A DNA stretch of 43,169 nt from Nanobdellota archaeon (lineage in GTDB: Archaea; Nanobdellota; Nanobdellia; Parvarchaeales; Parvarchaeaceae): the NCBI GenBank assembly GCA_021794235.1, contig JAJYRE010000002.1, forward strand, positions 1-43,169, in the 5' to 3' direction. This document shows, one piece after another, positions 33,406 to 41,218 of this stretch (position 1 is the first letter of the stretch; each line of letters begins with the position of its first letter). The notes under the pieces were generated by a model. That model saw only the letters and a program-made list of their open reading frames with translations. It had not been told where the DNA came from and did no database searches. Both the position numbers and the translations under genes were made by a program.

Positions 33406-34254
33406 ATGCTATTAGAAGCCAATGGCCTGAGTCTTGGATATTTCGGTAGGAAAGTCCTTTCAGATATATCTTTCAAGATAGATGAGCCTGCAATATATGT
33501 TCTGCTCGGTCTTAACGGGAGCGGTAAGACCACACTGTTCAGGGGCATAACAGGGGTTCTGACCCCAATGTCCGGAAACGTTAAACTCGGCGGCAAAGAC
33601 ACTTTTTTAGACAGTGAAGCAAGGAAACAAGTGACCTATCTCGGGCACGCAAGCGGGATACTGGACGGTGTGAAGGTAATAGATTCTCTGAAGTTTTATG
33701 CCGACATAGAAGACGCCACCGAATCCGATATAGAGCGTGCGGTGAAGCTCGCAGAGGCGGAGCAGTTTCTTGACAGCTACTACAACAGCCTAAGCGAGGG
33801 GCAGAAAAAGAGAGTATCTATAGCGAGGGCCTTCATCAAGGAGAAGGAGATATACCTGCTGGATGAGCCGACAAGCAACTTGGACCCCAAGGCCGCGATG
33901 GGTATACGAGAAACGCTTCTTTCACTGAGCAAGGACAAGATAGTCATATACTCATCCCATAATCTCTACGAGGCGAGGGAGATAGGAAAGTATGTACTTG
34001 CGCTCAGTGATGGTAAGATGAAGTTGTTTGACAGGATAAGCAACCTGAAAAGCACCGGTTACAAGATAGGGATAAGGACCGACAAGGATCCGTCCAGTTT
34101 CCTTGCCAATCCTGAGAGGGACGGTGAATACTGGGTAGTCTCAGTAAAAGACCCCAGTGAGGTGTCCGCGATAGTAAGCGAACTGGTAAAAAACAACATT
34201 TCAATAACAGAGGTGAAGGAACTCAGCAATCCGCTGGAGGGCCTGTTCAAGTAG
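33406..34254 (+). CDS. ABC transporter ATP-binding subunit
   Basis: A 282-residue protein from the ATG at 33406. An upstream in-frame ATG at 33343 would lie inside aconitase and add 21 basic residues with no family match, so the downstream start is chosen. Walker A G-L-N-G-S-G-K-T-T is near 36-44, the signature L-S-E-G-Q-K-K near 136-142, Walker B Y-L-L-D-E-P near 156-161, and the H-loop S-S-H-N near 190. A domain of about 65 residues follows the ATPase. The permease gene begins one base after its stop, so this is a two-gene exporter of unknown cargo. Confidence 0.93.
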   Translation: MLLEANGLSLGYFGRKVLSDISFKIDEPAIYVLLGLNGSGKTTLFRGITGVLTPMSGNVKLGGKDTFLDSEARKQVTYLGHASGILDGVKVIDSLKFYADIEDATESDIERAVKLAEAEQFLDSYYNSLSEGQKKRVSIARAFIKEKEIYLLDEPTSNLDPKAAMGIRETLLSLSKDKIVIYSSHNLYEAREIGKYVLALSDGKMKLFDRISNLKSTGYKIGIRTDKDPSSFLANPERDGEYWVVSVKDPSEVSAIVSELVKNNISITEVKELSNPLEGLFK

Positions 34255-34255
34255 A

Positions 34256-35005
34256 ATGGAAAACGCATTCAGGAAATTCGTTATTCAGATAACTAGGCGC
34301 ACAATACACCAGACTAAGCTGTATATCATATTGATGTTTGCAGTAACCACTCTTGTATCAGTGGTATACATGTGGCAGATAAACGGGGCCGCATCATCCG
34401 CCAGTCACGCCGCAACGGCTCAGTTGGGTGCACTATCGGTCTTGATAGGGCCCCTGTTCATACCTATTCTAGCCTCTATAATAGGCTCCTTGCCGCTAGT
34501 GATATTCCTTAGCGACAAGGCAAGGGGAGTATACGAGTATCTTATGGCGTATGAATTCGATCTGGTGCAGATATACCTGGCGTTTATAGTTGCATCCATG
34601 ATTGCGGTGTTGATGTTCGTCCTTCCAGCCGTAGTTGTAGTGCTGCTCTCTGCACATCTCATGAACATAGCTGTCAGTTCGCTTCTTGTCGAGATGATAC
34701 TGGTTTACACTATACCATACTCTGTCCTTGTAACCGTTATTGTGATACTGATGTCATTGACCTGGTCAGCCCTAGCGCAGAAAAGGCAGTTCGTCAACTC
34801 CCCTACAGGAATAGCGCCTCTTATCGGCTCGGCACCTACATTCGTACTCTTATTCATATCCATATTCGGCTCAGCCAGCGGTGATATACCGGTATCTAAT
34901 ATCATAACTTATTCCGGCATACTCTCCGTATTCATAGCTCTGCTCCTCGTGGTCATGGTCTTCGTATCGATAAAGAAGATGGCCAGAGAAAGGTTCCTGC
35001 CTTAG
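34256..35005 (+). CDS. ABC transporter permease (ABC-2-like)
   Basis: A 249-residue protein with six predicted membrane helices near 20-41, 57-86, 100-130, 140-168, 182-203 and 210-232. It starts one base after the ATPase stop. The F-L-S-D-K-A-R-G-V-Y-E-Y segment near 84-95, between helices 2 and 3, is the type of coupling element found in ABC-2 permeases. One permease plus one ATPase would form an A2B2 exporter. Substrate unknown; a role for small molecules, lipids or haem-related compounds cannot be told. Confidence 0.82.
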   Translation: MENAFRKFVIQITRRTIHQTKLYIILMFAVTTLVSVVYMWQINGAASSASHAATAQLGALSVLIGPLFIPILASIIGSLPLVIFLSDKARGVYEYLMAYEFDLVQIYLAFIVASMIAVLMFVLPAVVVVLLSAHLMNIAVSSLLVEMILVYTIPYSVLVTVIVILMSLTWSALAQKRQFVNSPTGIAPLIGSAPTFVLLFISIFGSASGDIPVSNIITYSGILSVFIALLLVVMVFVSIKKMARERFLP

Positions 35006-35125
35006 TCTAAAAGACTCCATCTTACTCCTCCAAAATCCCTTACGGTTTTTCATCTATTCACCGGTATTTTCATATTTCATAGTGTCTGCTGGCGGCCGTT
35101 TTCGATAGACCTTTGTTCCGTTAAC

Positions 35126-35136
35126 GCATAAATAAG
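35126..35136 (+). promoter_or_regulatory. TATA box of the M16 peptidase gene
   Basis: GCATAAATAAG is centred 26 bases before the ATG at 35157. The 151-base gap behind it contains no gene that I can support. Confidence 0.55.
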
Positions 35137-35156
35137 GGGGGCATTCTCTAATACGT

Positions 35157-36380
35157 ATGAAAATATCCAGGTTGGATAACGGCTTAACCTATGCAGTTCA
35201 TCCGATGGACGTAAGCTATGTAAGTATAGTTGCCTCCGTCGGCCTCGGCAGCCTCTACGAGAGCAAGAAGGAGTCTGCACACCTGCTAGAGCACCTTGTG
35301 TTCGAGGGCACAAAAACAAGGGACTACAGGGAAATACTGGACGAATTCGACAGTTCTACGGTCAACAATAACTATAATGCACAGACCTACCCTGATAAAA
35401 TACTTTTCATGTCGTTCGGAGCCAAGAACAAGGCAGATAAGATGATGGGAATAATCTCCGATATAATCCAGAATCCCACCTTTCCCCGTGACAGGATGGA
35501 TATAGAGAAGGAGGCTGTAAGAAGGGAGCTGGCATCCGCATCAGACGGCCTCACAACCGAGCTCGTCTCAGCGATGTACGGAAAGATGTTCCGCAACAGC
35601 GATCTCGATAACGCGCTCAGGATAGCTTCGGATGATGAAATAGCATCGCTTACGCGTGAGGACATCCTGAAGGAGCATGATTATTTCTTCAGGCCAGACA
35701 ACGTGGCTGTCGTCATATACGGCGGGATAAACACTATCAAAGGTAAGGGAATAGTCCATGAAAACTTCTCCGATTTCTCAGGCAGGTTTAGAGGAATAAG
35801 AAAACCCGTCATAAAACCGACTTACGACACCTCAGACGAAATTGTGAAATCCAAAATGGTATCAGGTCCGACTCTCGCTTTCGGTTTTCCGATTCCGGAG
35901 TACAGGTCGGATAACAGAGAGGAGAGGGTCGCTCTGGAGGTGGTTGCAGACCTCCTTAATAAACGCTTCATGGATGCGCTTCGGCACAAAAACGGATACG
36001 TCTACGACGTATCGGCAGACACAACGAATTACGCACAATTCGGGTCTTTGCTTGTCGCTACCGAGTGCTCTCATGAGAACATGGACAGGGTGAAGGAGGA
36101 GGTATCAAAGCAGATATCCCTCATGCACGGCGGAGAAATAGACGGTGTGGAGCTGGAAAAAATTCTTTATTCCTCAAGAGACGAGCAAAACGTTGCACTG
36201 TACACTCAGCCGGTGCCCGCCGCAATGACAATAGCCTCTGCCTACATATACACCAAAGATGCGAAATACACCAAGTCCTTAGATAAGGACCTAGATATCA
36301 ACATCGACATTGTAAGGGAAGTATCAGAAAAATACCTGAACCCCGACAGGATGTCTAAGGTTTCTCTGCTGCCGAAATAG
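35157..36380 (+). CDS. M16-family zinc peptidase
   Basis: A 407-residue protein with the inverted zinc motif H-L-L-E-H at 42-46 (His42, Glu45, His46) and a downstream acidic helix E-K-E-A-V-R-R-E-L at 117-125 that supplies the third ligand. It holds two M16 halves, the second (about 205-400) inactive, in the size range of the bacterial processing peptidases related to mitochondrial MPP. The active-half N-terminus L-D-N-G-L-T-Y-A-V is typical. No signal peptide is present, so it is cytoplasmic. Substrate unknown. Confidence 0.92.
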   Translation: MKISRLDNGLTYAVHPMDVSYVSIVASVGLGSLYESKKESAHLLEHLVFEGTKTRDYREILDEFDSSTVNNNYNAQTYPDKILFMSFGAKNKADKMMGIISDIIQNPTFPRDRMDIEKEAVRRELASASDGLTTELVSAMYGKMFRNSDLDNALRIASDDEIASLTREDILKEHDYFFRPDNVAVVIYGGINTIKGKGIVHENFSDFSGRFRGIRKPVIKPTYDTSDEIVKSKMVSGPTLAFGFPIPEYRSDNREERVALEVVADLLNKRFMDALRHKNGYVYDVSADTTNYAQFGSLLVATECSHENMDRVKEEVSKQISLMHGGEIDGVELEKILYSSRDEQNVALYTQPVPAAMTIASAYIYTKDAKYTKSLDKDLDINIDIVREVSEKYLNPDRMSKVSLLPK

Positions 36381-36419
36381 AAAAATCACGCTGGGAACGC
36401 CCCGCCGGCTCCTGCACAA

Positions 36420-36433
36420 GCTTTAAATATATA
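36420..36433 (+). promoter_or_regulatory. TATA box of the lysine-tailed protein gene
   Basis: GCTTTAAATATATA, centred about 25 bases before the ATG at 36451, in a 70-base gap. Confidence 0.55.
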
Positions 36434-36450
36434 AAATTGGAATATTAAAT

Positions 36451-36849
36451 ATGGCGATTGATAAAATCGAGTTACACGAAGTTGAACTAAATACGAAACA
36501 GGTCAAGGAAGCATCCGAGACCATAAAACAGCTCCAGGACGATCTTGAAGACACGCTTGATCAGTACCAGGATTCTTCGGAAAGATTTGATAACGGAGAG
36601 ATCTCAAGAAAGGAATTTTCAGACCTTACAAGGTCCAAGAACGAGCATATTATCGCTCTCAGAGAGAGATTGAATGAACACTTCAGCGTGTTTGCCAAAT
36701 CGGTGAACGCCCTTGATATAATACTTTCCAGAGCCAAGAAAGAACTGGCAGACTCGACAGGCAAGAAGAAAAGCGCTAAAAAGAAAGTGAAGAAAGCCGT
36801 CAAGAAGAAGGCCAAGAAGAAATCCTCAAAGAAACCTTCAAAGAAATAA
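36451..36849 (+). CDS. Coiled-coil protein with lysine-rich C-terminal tail
   Basis: A 132-residue protein of unknown family. Residues 10-100 are strongly helical and charged with a heptad-like pattern (L-H-E-V-E-L-N-T-K start). Residues 103-132 are almost entirely Lys, Ala and Ser, with repeated K-K-A-K-K and K-K-x-S-K-K units, like histone H1-type or HU-fusion tails that bind DNA or RNA non-specifically. The predicted role is a small chromatin- or RNA-associated protein; this is inference from composition. The next unknown gene starts 37 bases downstream on the same strand. Confidence 0.75.
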   Translation: MAIDKIELHEVELNTKQVKEASETIKQLQDDLEDTLDQYQDSSERFDNGEISRKEFSDLTRSKNEHIIALRERLNEHFSVFAKSVNALDIILSRAKKELADSTGKKKSAKKKVKKAVKKKAKKKSSKKPSKK

Positions 36850-36886
36850 AGCGTGAACCTTTGCGGATTTTAAACATCATCACGAT

Positions 36887-37999
36887 ATGAAATCGGATGA
36901 TACAGAATTCTCTACCGGGATAAAGTTCGAAGACAGCATTACCTATGATTCTATAGAGAGGTTCGGGTACGACACATTCAACGCGCTAAAGCGGAATTAC
37001 GAACTTCTGAAAGTTGAGCGCAGCAGGGATCCGAGGCTTTTCAGGCACAGCGGATTCTGGGACTTTTCCCCTGTTCTGAAGGAGATGCCAAAGCTATCGG
37101 CGGACAAGAAGCAGAAGAAAAAGCTGGATGACTTTCTGCAGAAGAGCAGATCGGAGGCGGAGAAGGAGCGTGAAAGGTTCTGGAGCGGCGAGTACGGATA
37201 CTTCAAGAAAATAGAGGACAGCATAGCCGCATCCGGCGAATACGATCCTTTCTGCACCTTTCTTTCAAAGACTATGATAGACAGCCACAATGCCTTCAGA
37301 CAGGACGCGGCGCTGTTCGATACCGACAAACACTTCTATGCCTACACAAAAGCGCTTTTTATGTTTCACGAGAAGCTGCTGGTGAAAAACGCGCCTGAGA
37401 TACTCCTCTCCAGCATAAACTCGGAATTCGGGGGTTATATCGGCAAACCAAATGAAGACGAGAGTATACTCAGGAAGCTGCTGTTTGAGAAGGCGGACGA
37501 GATGAGCCTTCCCGCACTCTTCGGCGCCATACGCTTCTCGCTCGGAAGGGAAACTCCAATCGACGGCATGCTATGGCTCGGCAAGATAACACCGCTGGTG
37601 GAAAAAGGCCTTAGCCGGGAATTGGTGTCAGAACTGATAAAGAAGAAGATGGGGTCGAACGGCTTTTCGCGTGTGGTCCCCCGGTTCTTCGGCGGCCTCT
37701 ACCTGTCTGAGATGGGTATACTCGACGGGCACAGGGATTCCGGGCTTTATATGATAGGATTCACACTTGCATCCTGCTACAACAGGGATTATCTTTATCA
37801 TGTGCGAAGCCAGTACCTCCACTACTTTGACGGCGAACTCGTCACTCCAAAAAGCGGCAGGATGGAGACGGCCATGCTCTATTACAGAAGCATCAAGGAC
37901 GTCTACAACAATATGCGAAAACAGGCCGACGATCTTATAAATCCGAAAATAGTCTTCGCAGAGGAGCACAGGCGAAGGAGGAGATTCGGGTTCAGATAG
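36887..37999 (+). CDS. Unrecognised soluble protein, 370 residues
   Basis: I do not recognise this protein. It has no signal peptide or membrane helix and looks mostly alpha-helical. Residues 75-105 are a highly charged helix (D-K-K-Q-K-K-K-L-D-D). Residues 160-330 carry repeated aromatic/aliphatic helices, including F-G-G-Y-I-G, P-R-F-F-G-G-L-Y-L-S near 265-274 and S-Q-Y-L-H-Y-F-D-G near 309-317. The tail is R-R-R-R-R-F-G-F-R. A TATA-like GATTTTAAAC lies 11-20 bases before the start. The codon use matches its neighbours, so it appears native. The downstream hemA gene is convergent and begins its stop one base after this stop. Confidence 0.75.
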   Translation: MKSDDTEFSTGIKFEDSITYDSIERFGYDTFNALKRNYELLKVERSRDPRLFRHSGFWDFSPVLKEMPKLSADKKQKKKLDDFLQKSRSEAEKERERFWSGEYGYFKKIEDSIAASGEYDPFCTFLSKTMIDSHNAFRQDAALFDTDKHFYAYTKALFMFHEKLLVKNAPEILLSSINSEFGGYIGKPNEDESILRKLLFEKADEMSLPALFGAIRFSLGRETPIDGMLWLGKITPLVEKGLSRELVSELIKKKMGSNGFSRVVPRFFGGLYLSEMGILDGHRDSGLYMIGFTLASCYNRDYLYHVRSQYLHYFDGELVTPKSGRMETAMLYYRSIKDVYNNMRKQADDLINPKIVFAEEHRRRRRFGFR

Positions 38000-38896
38000 T
38001 CAAGATGATCGAGTTCTGTTCAGAAACTCATTCAGTTCTTTTTCAACTACAGATTCGCACTTTCTGACCTCGGCTTCCTTGTCCGGCTCGCTTACTGCGG
38101 ATAATTTTCTCAGCTCTTCTATCCCCGTTACATTTTTTCCGGAAAGGACGACAGGAACCGATATGTCGACAGCATATTCTGCACCGTTCACCGTTATTGT
38201 CTCATTCCCTTTGTAGGCACAGAATACGAACTTGTAACCCTCTACTTTATTGTCATCTAACGTCCCGTACTTCAAGCCGAAATTTTCCGCCAGTGATTTC
38301 GCGTTCAGGGGATTCCTGCTCATTACGATCCCGTTGATTCTGTGGTTTACGGAGAAACCGTTCAGAAACCTCCGCGCCTCATCGCCGGATCCGATTATAG
38401 CCATTTCGCCGCCGTCATAGACTCTGCCCAGATAATCTATCGCGAGTGAATAGGTCCCTCTCTTTCCCCTTGAAATCCCCGTTTCCGTCCTTGCCTTTCT
38501 GCCGGTGTACACCGCCTTCTTCAGGAGCTTGTCCAGTCCTCGCTTCATGTGGCCCTCCCTCATCTGCTCCAGGAAGGACTTGTTGAACTGGCCGAGTATT
38601 TCGTTCTCCCCCACCACTATGGATTCCAGGCCGGACGCGACCTTCAGTGCGTGCCTTGCAGCATCCTTCCCGATAAAGGTGTCGTGTTCATCATCGACTC
38701 CTACTCCCATCCGCTTCAGTGAAGCGACAGTATCATGCGGATCGCCGCAGCACAGGTAAAGTTCTATCCTGTTGCACGTTTTCAGAATCATGTAATCCGC
38801 ATCCAGCCCTTTCAGGGCAGACGGCTCTATATCATATCTGTACAGATTCTCCAGTCCCACGTTCTTGTGCGAGTAGCTTATCACCGCATAGTCCAT
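38000..38896 (-). CDS. hemA: Glutamyl-tRNA reductase, C-terminally short
   Basis: A 298-residue protein. The catalytic cysteine is Cys41 in L-K-T-C-N-R-I-E-L-Y. The S-G-L-E-S-I-V-V-G-E-N-E-I-L-G-Q signature near 88-103 and the A-V-Y-T-G-R-K-A-R-T-E-T-G-I region near 127-140 are clear. An NADPH-type Rossmann core (A-I-I-G-S-G near 164-169) follows. It reduces glutamyl-tRNA to glutamate-1-semialdehyde, the first step of the C5 tetrapyrrole pathway. Family members usually exceed 400 residues; here the C-terminal dimerisation domain is reduced to one helix (E-A-E-V-R-K-C-E). No other haem genes are in the window. It stands alone with its own TATA box. Confidence 0.9.
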   Translation of the reverse strand: MDYAVISYSHKNVGLENLYRYDIEPSALKGLDADYMILKTCNRIELYLCCGDPHDTVASLKRMGVGVDDEHDTFIGKDAARHALKVASGLESIVVGENEILGQFNKSFLEQMREGHMKRGLDKLLKKAVYTGRKARTETGISRGKRGTYSLAIDYLGRVYDGGEMAIIGSGDEARRFLNGFSVNHRINGIVMSRNPLNAKSLAENFGLKYGTLDDNKVEGYKFVFCAYKGNETITVNGAEYAVDISVPVVLSGKNVTGIEELRKLSAVSEPDKEAEVRKCESVVEKELNEFLNRTRSS

Positions 38897-38915
38897 TACT
38901 ATCTTATTGCAGTGT

Positions 38916-38925
38916 GATTTTTATT
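38916..38925 (-). promoter_or_regulatory. TATA box of hemA
   Basis: The minus strand reads AATAAAAATC, centred about 25 bases before the ATG at 38896, consistent with a leaderless start. Confidence 0.5.
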
Positions 38926-39058
38926 CCTATGGTTTCCGCAGAAGGATGTGGAAACTCTATGTCAACCTTAATCTGATTTTAGCCCTCGAGCACGAAATAT
39001 GAAAGCTTTTATACCAGATGCCATCATCGATTTTGATTAAAAGGTTTATTTTTACTAT

Positions 39059-40426
39059 ATGGAAAAAATACCGTACTGGGAGATTGAAGCCAAGCTGGTC
39101 GGCAAGAACGACAAGTCACTTCCGATATGCCTTGTGGAGTACCAGATTACTCCTGACAGGGTGACCAAAAACTCGATGTTGAACGTCGGGGAGGACTATA
39201 CCGATTATTTCTACGTAAATCCCATGCAGGCCGTAGGAAGGAAAAACGGCGTATCCAATCCGGTTCTTGCAAGACCTCACGGCGGCAGGGCGGTTTCATT
39301 GATCGGAGAGGAGAAGATTACAGTCGGAAACAACGAATACACGGTGAACGTCAAAGGCGCTGGAACCATAGCACTCATGTGGGGCAAGCACACCGATGAC
39401 GGATACAACAAGATGACACTGTACACCGATGCTACTAGCGACATCGATCACGGACACTCCGTGAGGGTGAGAGAAACCGGAATACCGGGTCTTTCCTACG
39501 GAATGAAAATGGGAAAGTTCAAATTAGTGTCACTTATAACAAACCTGGATTTCGACCCTGGTGAAGAAGGTGCACACAGGCCAATAGGTGGGCAGGACCC
39601 GTACATAGCAGGAGAGGCGCTGAAAAGCTCAGTATCGATGCAAAAAGACGGGGTAAAAATGAATTTCTGTCCTGTATTGTCGACGGTCGAAATGGATCTC
39701 AAAAATTACACGAAAACGATATGCAGCGAGGAAGAGCACAAGTGCGAAACCGTAGAGAAGCCAAGATATGCACAGGAGATACGGCTGGTGCCTTCTAATA
39801 TCAGGATAGACACTCCCTCCCACCATTTGGGAATACTCCCCGTGAACGCCGCTGCGGATGTCATAAGGCAGGACCTCGTGAATAAGGCGGTTGACTTAGA
39901 CGGCTTCGTTGAAAACATGGTAAACACATCGAAGCAGATATACTTCCTGCCTTATTTTTCGAGAAAGGAAAACTCTGTCGATAGGTACAATGCATACACC
40001 TTCTCGGCTTCGGATGTTCCCGCTGATACCACCCTCGACGGCAGAGGAAACGCCTTTTACACCGATTTGGAAAGCATAGACAGAAGGGAACTCTCGAAAC
40101 TCGAACTTCTCCTCAAGACCGCCGGAGCGGTGTACGAGACTTCCAATGAGGGTCTCCCTGCGTTCATCTACACTCTTTTCATAGCAAACCAATTGGGCTA
40201 CAGAGAACAGGCTGGCAACACCACGGAAAAGCTGAAAAGGCTGAAGGAGGACTATAAAGGCCGCCTTGATGGATTTCTCTCTCCTGAAAGCTACATCAGA
40301 ATAAACCCTGATGATAAAACGATCGTTTCGCACGTAGAGCTCGACGGCGAGGGCATAACCGTAAAAAACGGGTTCAGGGGAAACCGGTTGCAGTTCCTTT
40401 CATCAATAATAGGCGGCGGCTTCTGA
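39059..40426 (+). CDS. Unrecognised 455-residue protein with SelO-like motif
   Basis: A soluble 455-residue protein that I cannot assign firmly. It has no signal peptide or membrane helix. The stretch H-G-G-R-A-V-S-L-I-G-E-E at 74-85, followed by N-V-K-G-A-G-T at 97-103, resembles the nucleotide-binding G-D-G-R-A-x-x-L-G-E ... L-K-G-A-G-T pattern of SelO pseudokinase AMP-transferases. A second block I-G-G-Q-D-P-Y-x-A-G-E-A-L-K-S is at 176-190. Later SelO catalytic motifs are not evident, so the match may be coincidental or remote. The C-terminal half (265-440) is mainly helical. A TATA-like TTGATTAAAAGG lies 16-27 bases before the ATG. The gene ends in TGA. A kinase-like gene is convergent downstream. 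Confidence 0.7.
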   Translation: MEKIPYWEIEAKLVGKNDKSLPICLVEYQITPDRVTKNSMLNVGEDYTDYFYVNPMQAVGRKNGVSNPVLARPHGGRAVSLIGEEKITVGNNEYTVNVKGAGTIALMWGKHTDDGYNKMTLYTDATSDIDHGHSVRVRETGIPGLSYGMKMGKFKLVSLITNLDFDPGEEGAHRPIGGQDPYIAGEALKSSVSMQKDGVKMNFCPVLSTVEMDLKNYTKTICSEEEHKCETVEKPRYAQEIRLVPSNIRIDTPSHHLGILPVNAAADVIRQDLVNKAVDLDGFVENMVNTSKQIYFLPYFSRKENSVDRYNAYTFSASDVPADTTLDGRGNAFYTDLESIDRRELSKLELLLKTAGAVYETSNEGLPAFIYTLFIANQLGYREQAGNTTEKLKRLKEDYKGRLDGFLSPESYIRINPDDKTIVSHVELDGEGITVKNGFRGNRLQFLSSIIGGGF

Positions 40427-40472
40427 AACGAGAAAAACTTAGGTCAATAAAGCACTTCGTAATTTTTACGGC

Positions 40473-41117
40473 TTAGATATAGCTTTTTTGACTATCCTCA
40501 TATCCCATACATCTTAGTTTTTGCAAAGTCTTTAGGTCTCTTCTTGTATACCAGCCATCATAGTCGTTTATGGCGAAAGGATCGATAAGGAACGGTTTGC
40601 CATTCTGGATGATAACGTTTTTTCCGTGTATATCGCCATGCCCTATCCCGTTGGCAGAAAGTTTTTCCACATAACCGTTTAATTCTTGAAGTATCCTTTC
40701 GTTCTCCTTGTATCGTTGGTCATTGTCCAGAACCGCGAGATAACTCGACATCGTGTACCCCTCTACTTTCTTCATTATATACCCTATCTCTTTTCCACTT
40801 CCCTCCCTCACTTTAGTGATAGGCATGGGGACCGCTTCAGGCAGAACGTCATACATCTTGCTAAGCTTCTCGAATTGCCCCTTCTCTAGAAAACTTATGG
40901 GTTTGAAGAACAAGTCATCGCGGTCGTAATGATCTATGGAGGAATCCAGGCGGTATCCTTTGCTGTTCTCAGCCAATTCTTTCAGCATCGCTTCTGATCT
41001 ATCGTAAGTGGCTTTTTTACCCGTCTTGATCAGTCCTGTGAATCTGACCTGTATCCTGCCGGCCAGATTCCCTTTTACTCTGTCAAGAATCGAATCCAGA
41101 GTTGTCTGCTTTTTCAT
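40473..41117 (-). CDS. Small protein-kinase-fold phosphotransferase (RIO/ABC1/APH-like)
   Basis: A 214-residue protein with the C-lobe signature of the kinase/aminoglycoside phosphotransferase fold: G-I-G-H-G-D-I-H-G-K-N at 157-167 (catalytic Asp162, metal-binding Asn167) and F-L-I-D-P-F at 176-181 (Asp179 in place of the DFG Asp). I-M-K-K-V-E-G-Y at 114-121 marks the hinge. The N-lobe is short and its glycine-rich loop is not clear. It may phosphorylate a protein, sugar or lipid; a position next to a glycosyltransferase suggests surface polysaccharide work, which is inference. The leaderless start is preceded by TATTTAAATAA, with a perfect inverted repeat just upstream. Confidence 0.78.
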   Translation of the reverse strand: MKKQTTLDSILDRVKGNLAGRIQVRFTGLIKTGKKATYDRSEAMLKELAENSKGYRLDSSIDHYDRDDLFFKPISFLEKGQFEKLSKMYDVLPEAVPMPITKVREGSGKEIGYIMKKVEGYTMSSYLAVLDNDQRYKENERILQELNGYVEKLSANGIGHGDIHGKNVIIQNGKPFLIDPFAINDYDGWYTRRDLKTLQKLRCMGYEDSQKSYI

Positions 41118-41135
41118 ACTATAATATGAACTTTA

Positions 41136-41146
41136 TTATTTAAATA
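41136..41146 (-). promoter_or_regulatory. TATA box of the kinase-like gene
   Basis: The minus strand reads TATTTAAATAA, centred 24 bases before the ATG at 41117. Confidence 0.55.
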
Positions 41147-41148
41147 CT

Positions 41149-41173
41149 TTAATAACTAAATAGTAGTTATTAA
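41149..41173. repeat. Perfect 10-bp inverted repeat upstream of the kinase-like promoter
   Basis: TTAATAACTA at 41149-41158 and its exact complement TAGTTATTAA at 41164-41173, separated by AATAG. It abuts the upstream side of the kinase TATA box, a typical place for an operator or activator site, and also lies behind the glycosyltransferase stop, where it could act as a terminator. Confidence 0.55.
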
Positions 41174-41218
41174 TTAAATATTATAATACACTGTTTTCCG
41201 GAAGTGTTGCGGTAGATC

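Noticed and set aside
39059-40426. Direct annotation as SelO
   Set aside because: Only one motif block resembles SelO; the later catalytic motifs are not visible, so it is left as an unknown protein with a possible remote link.
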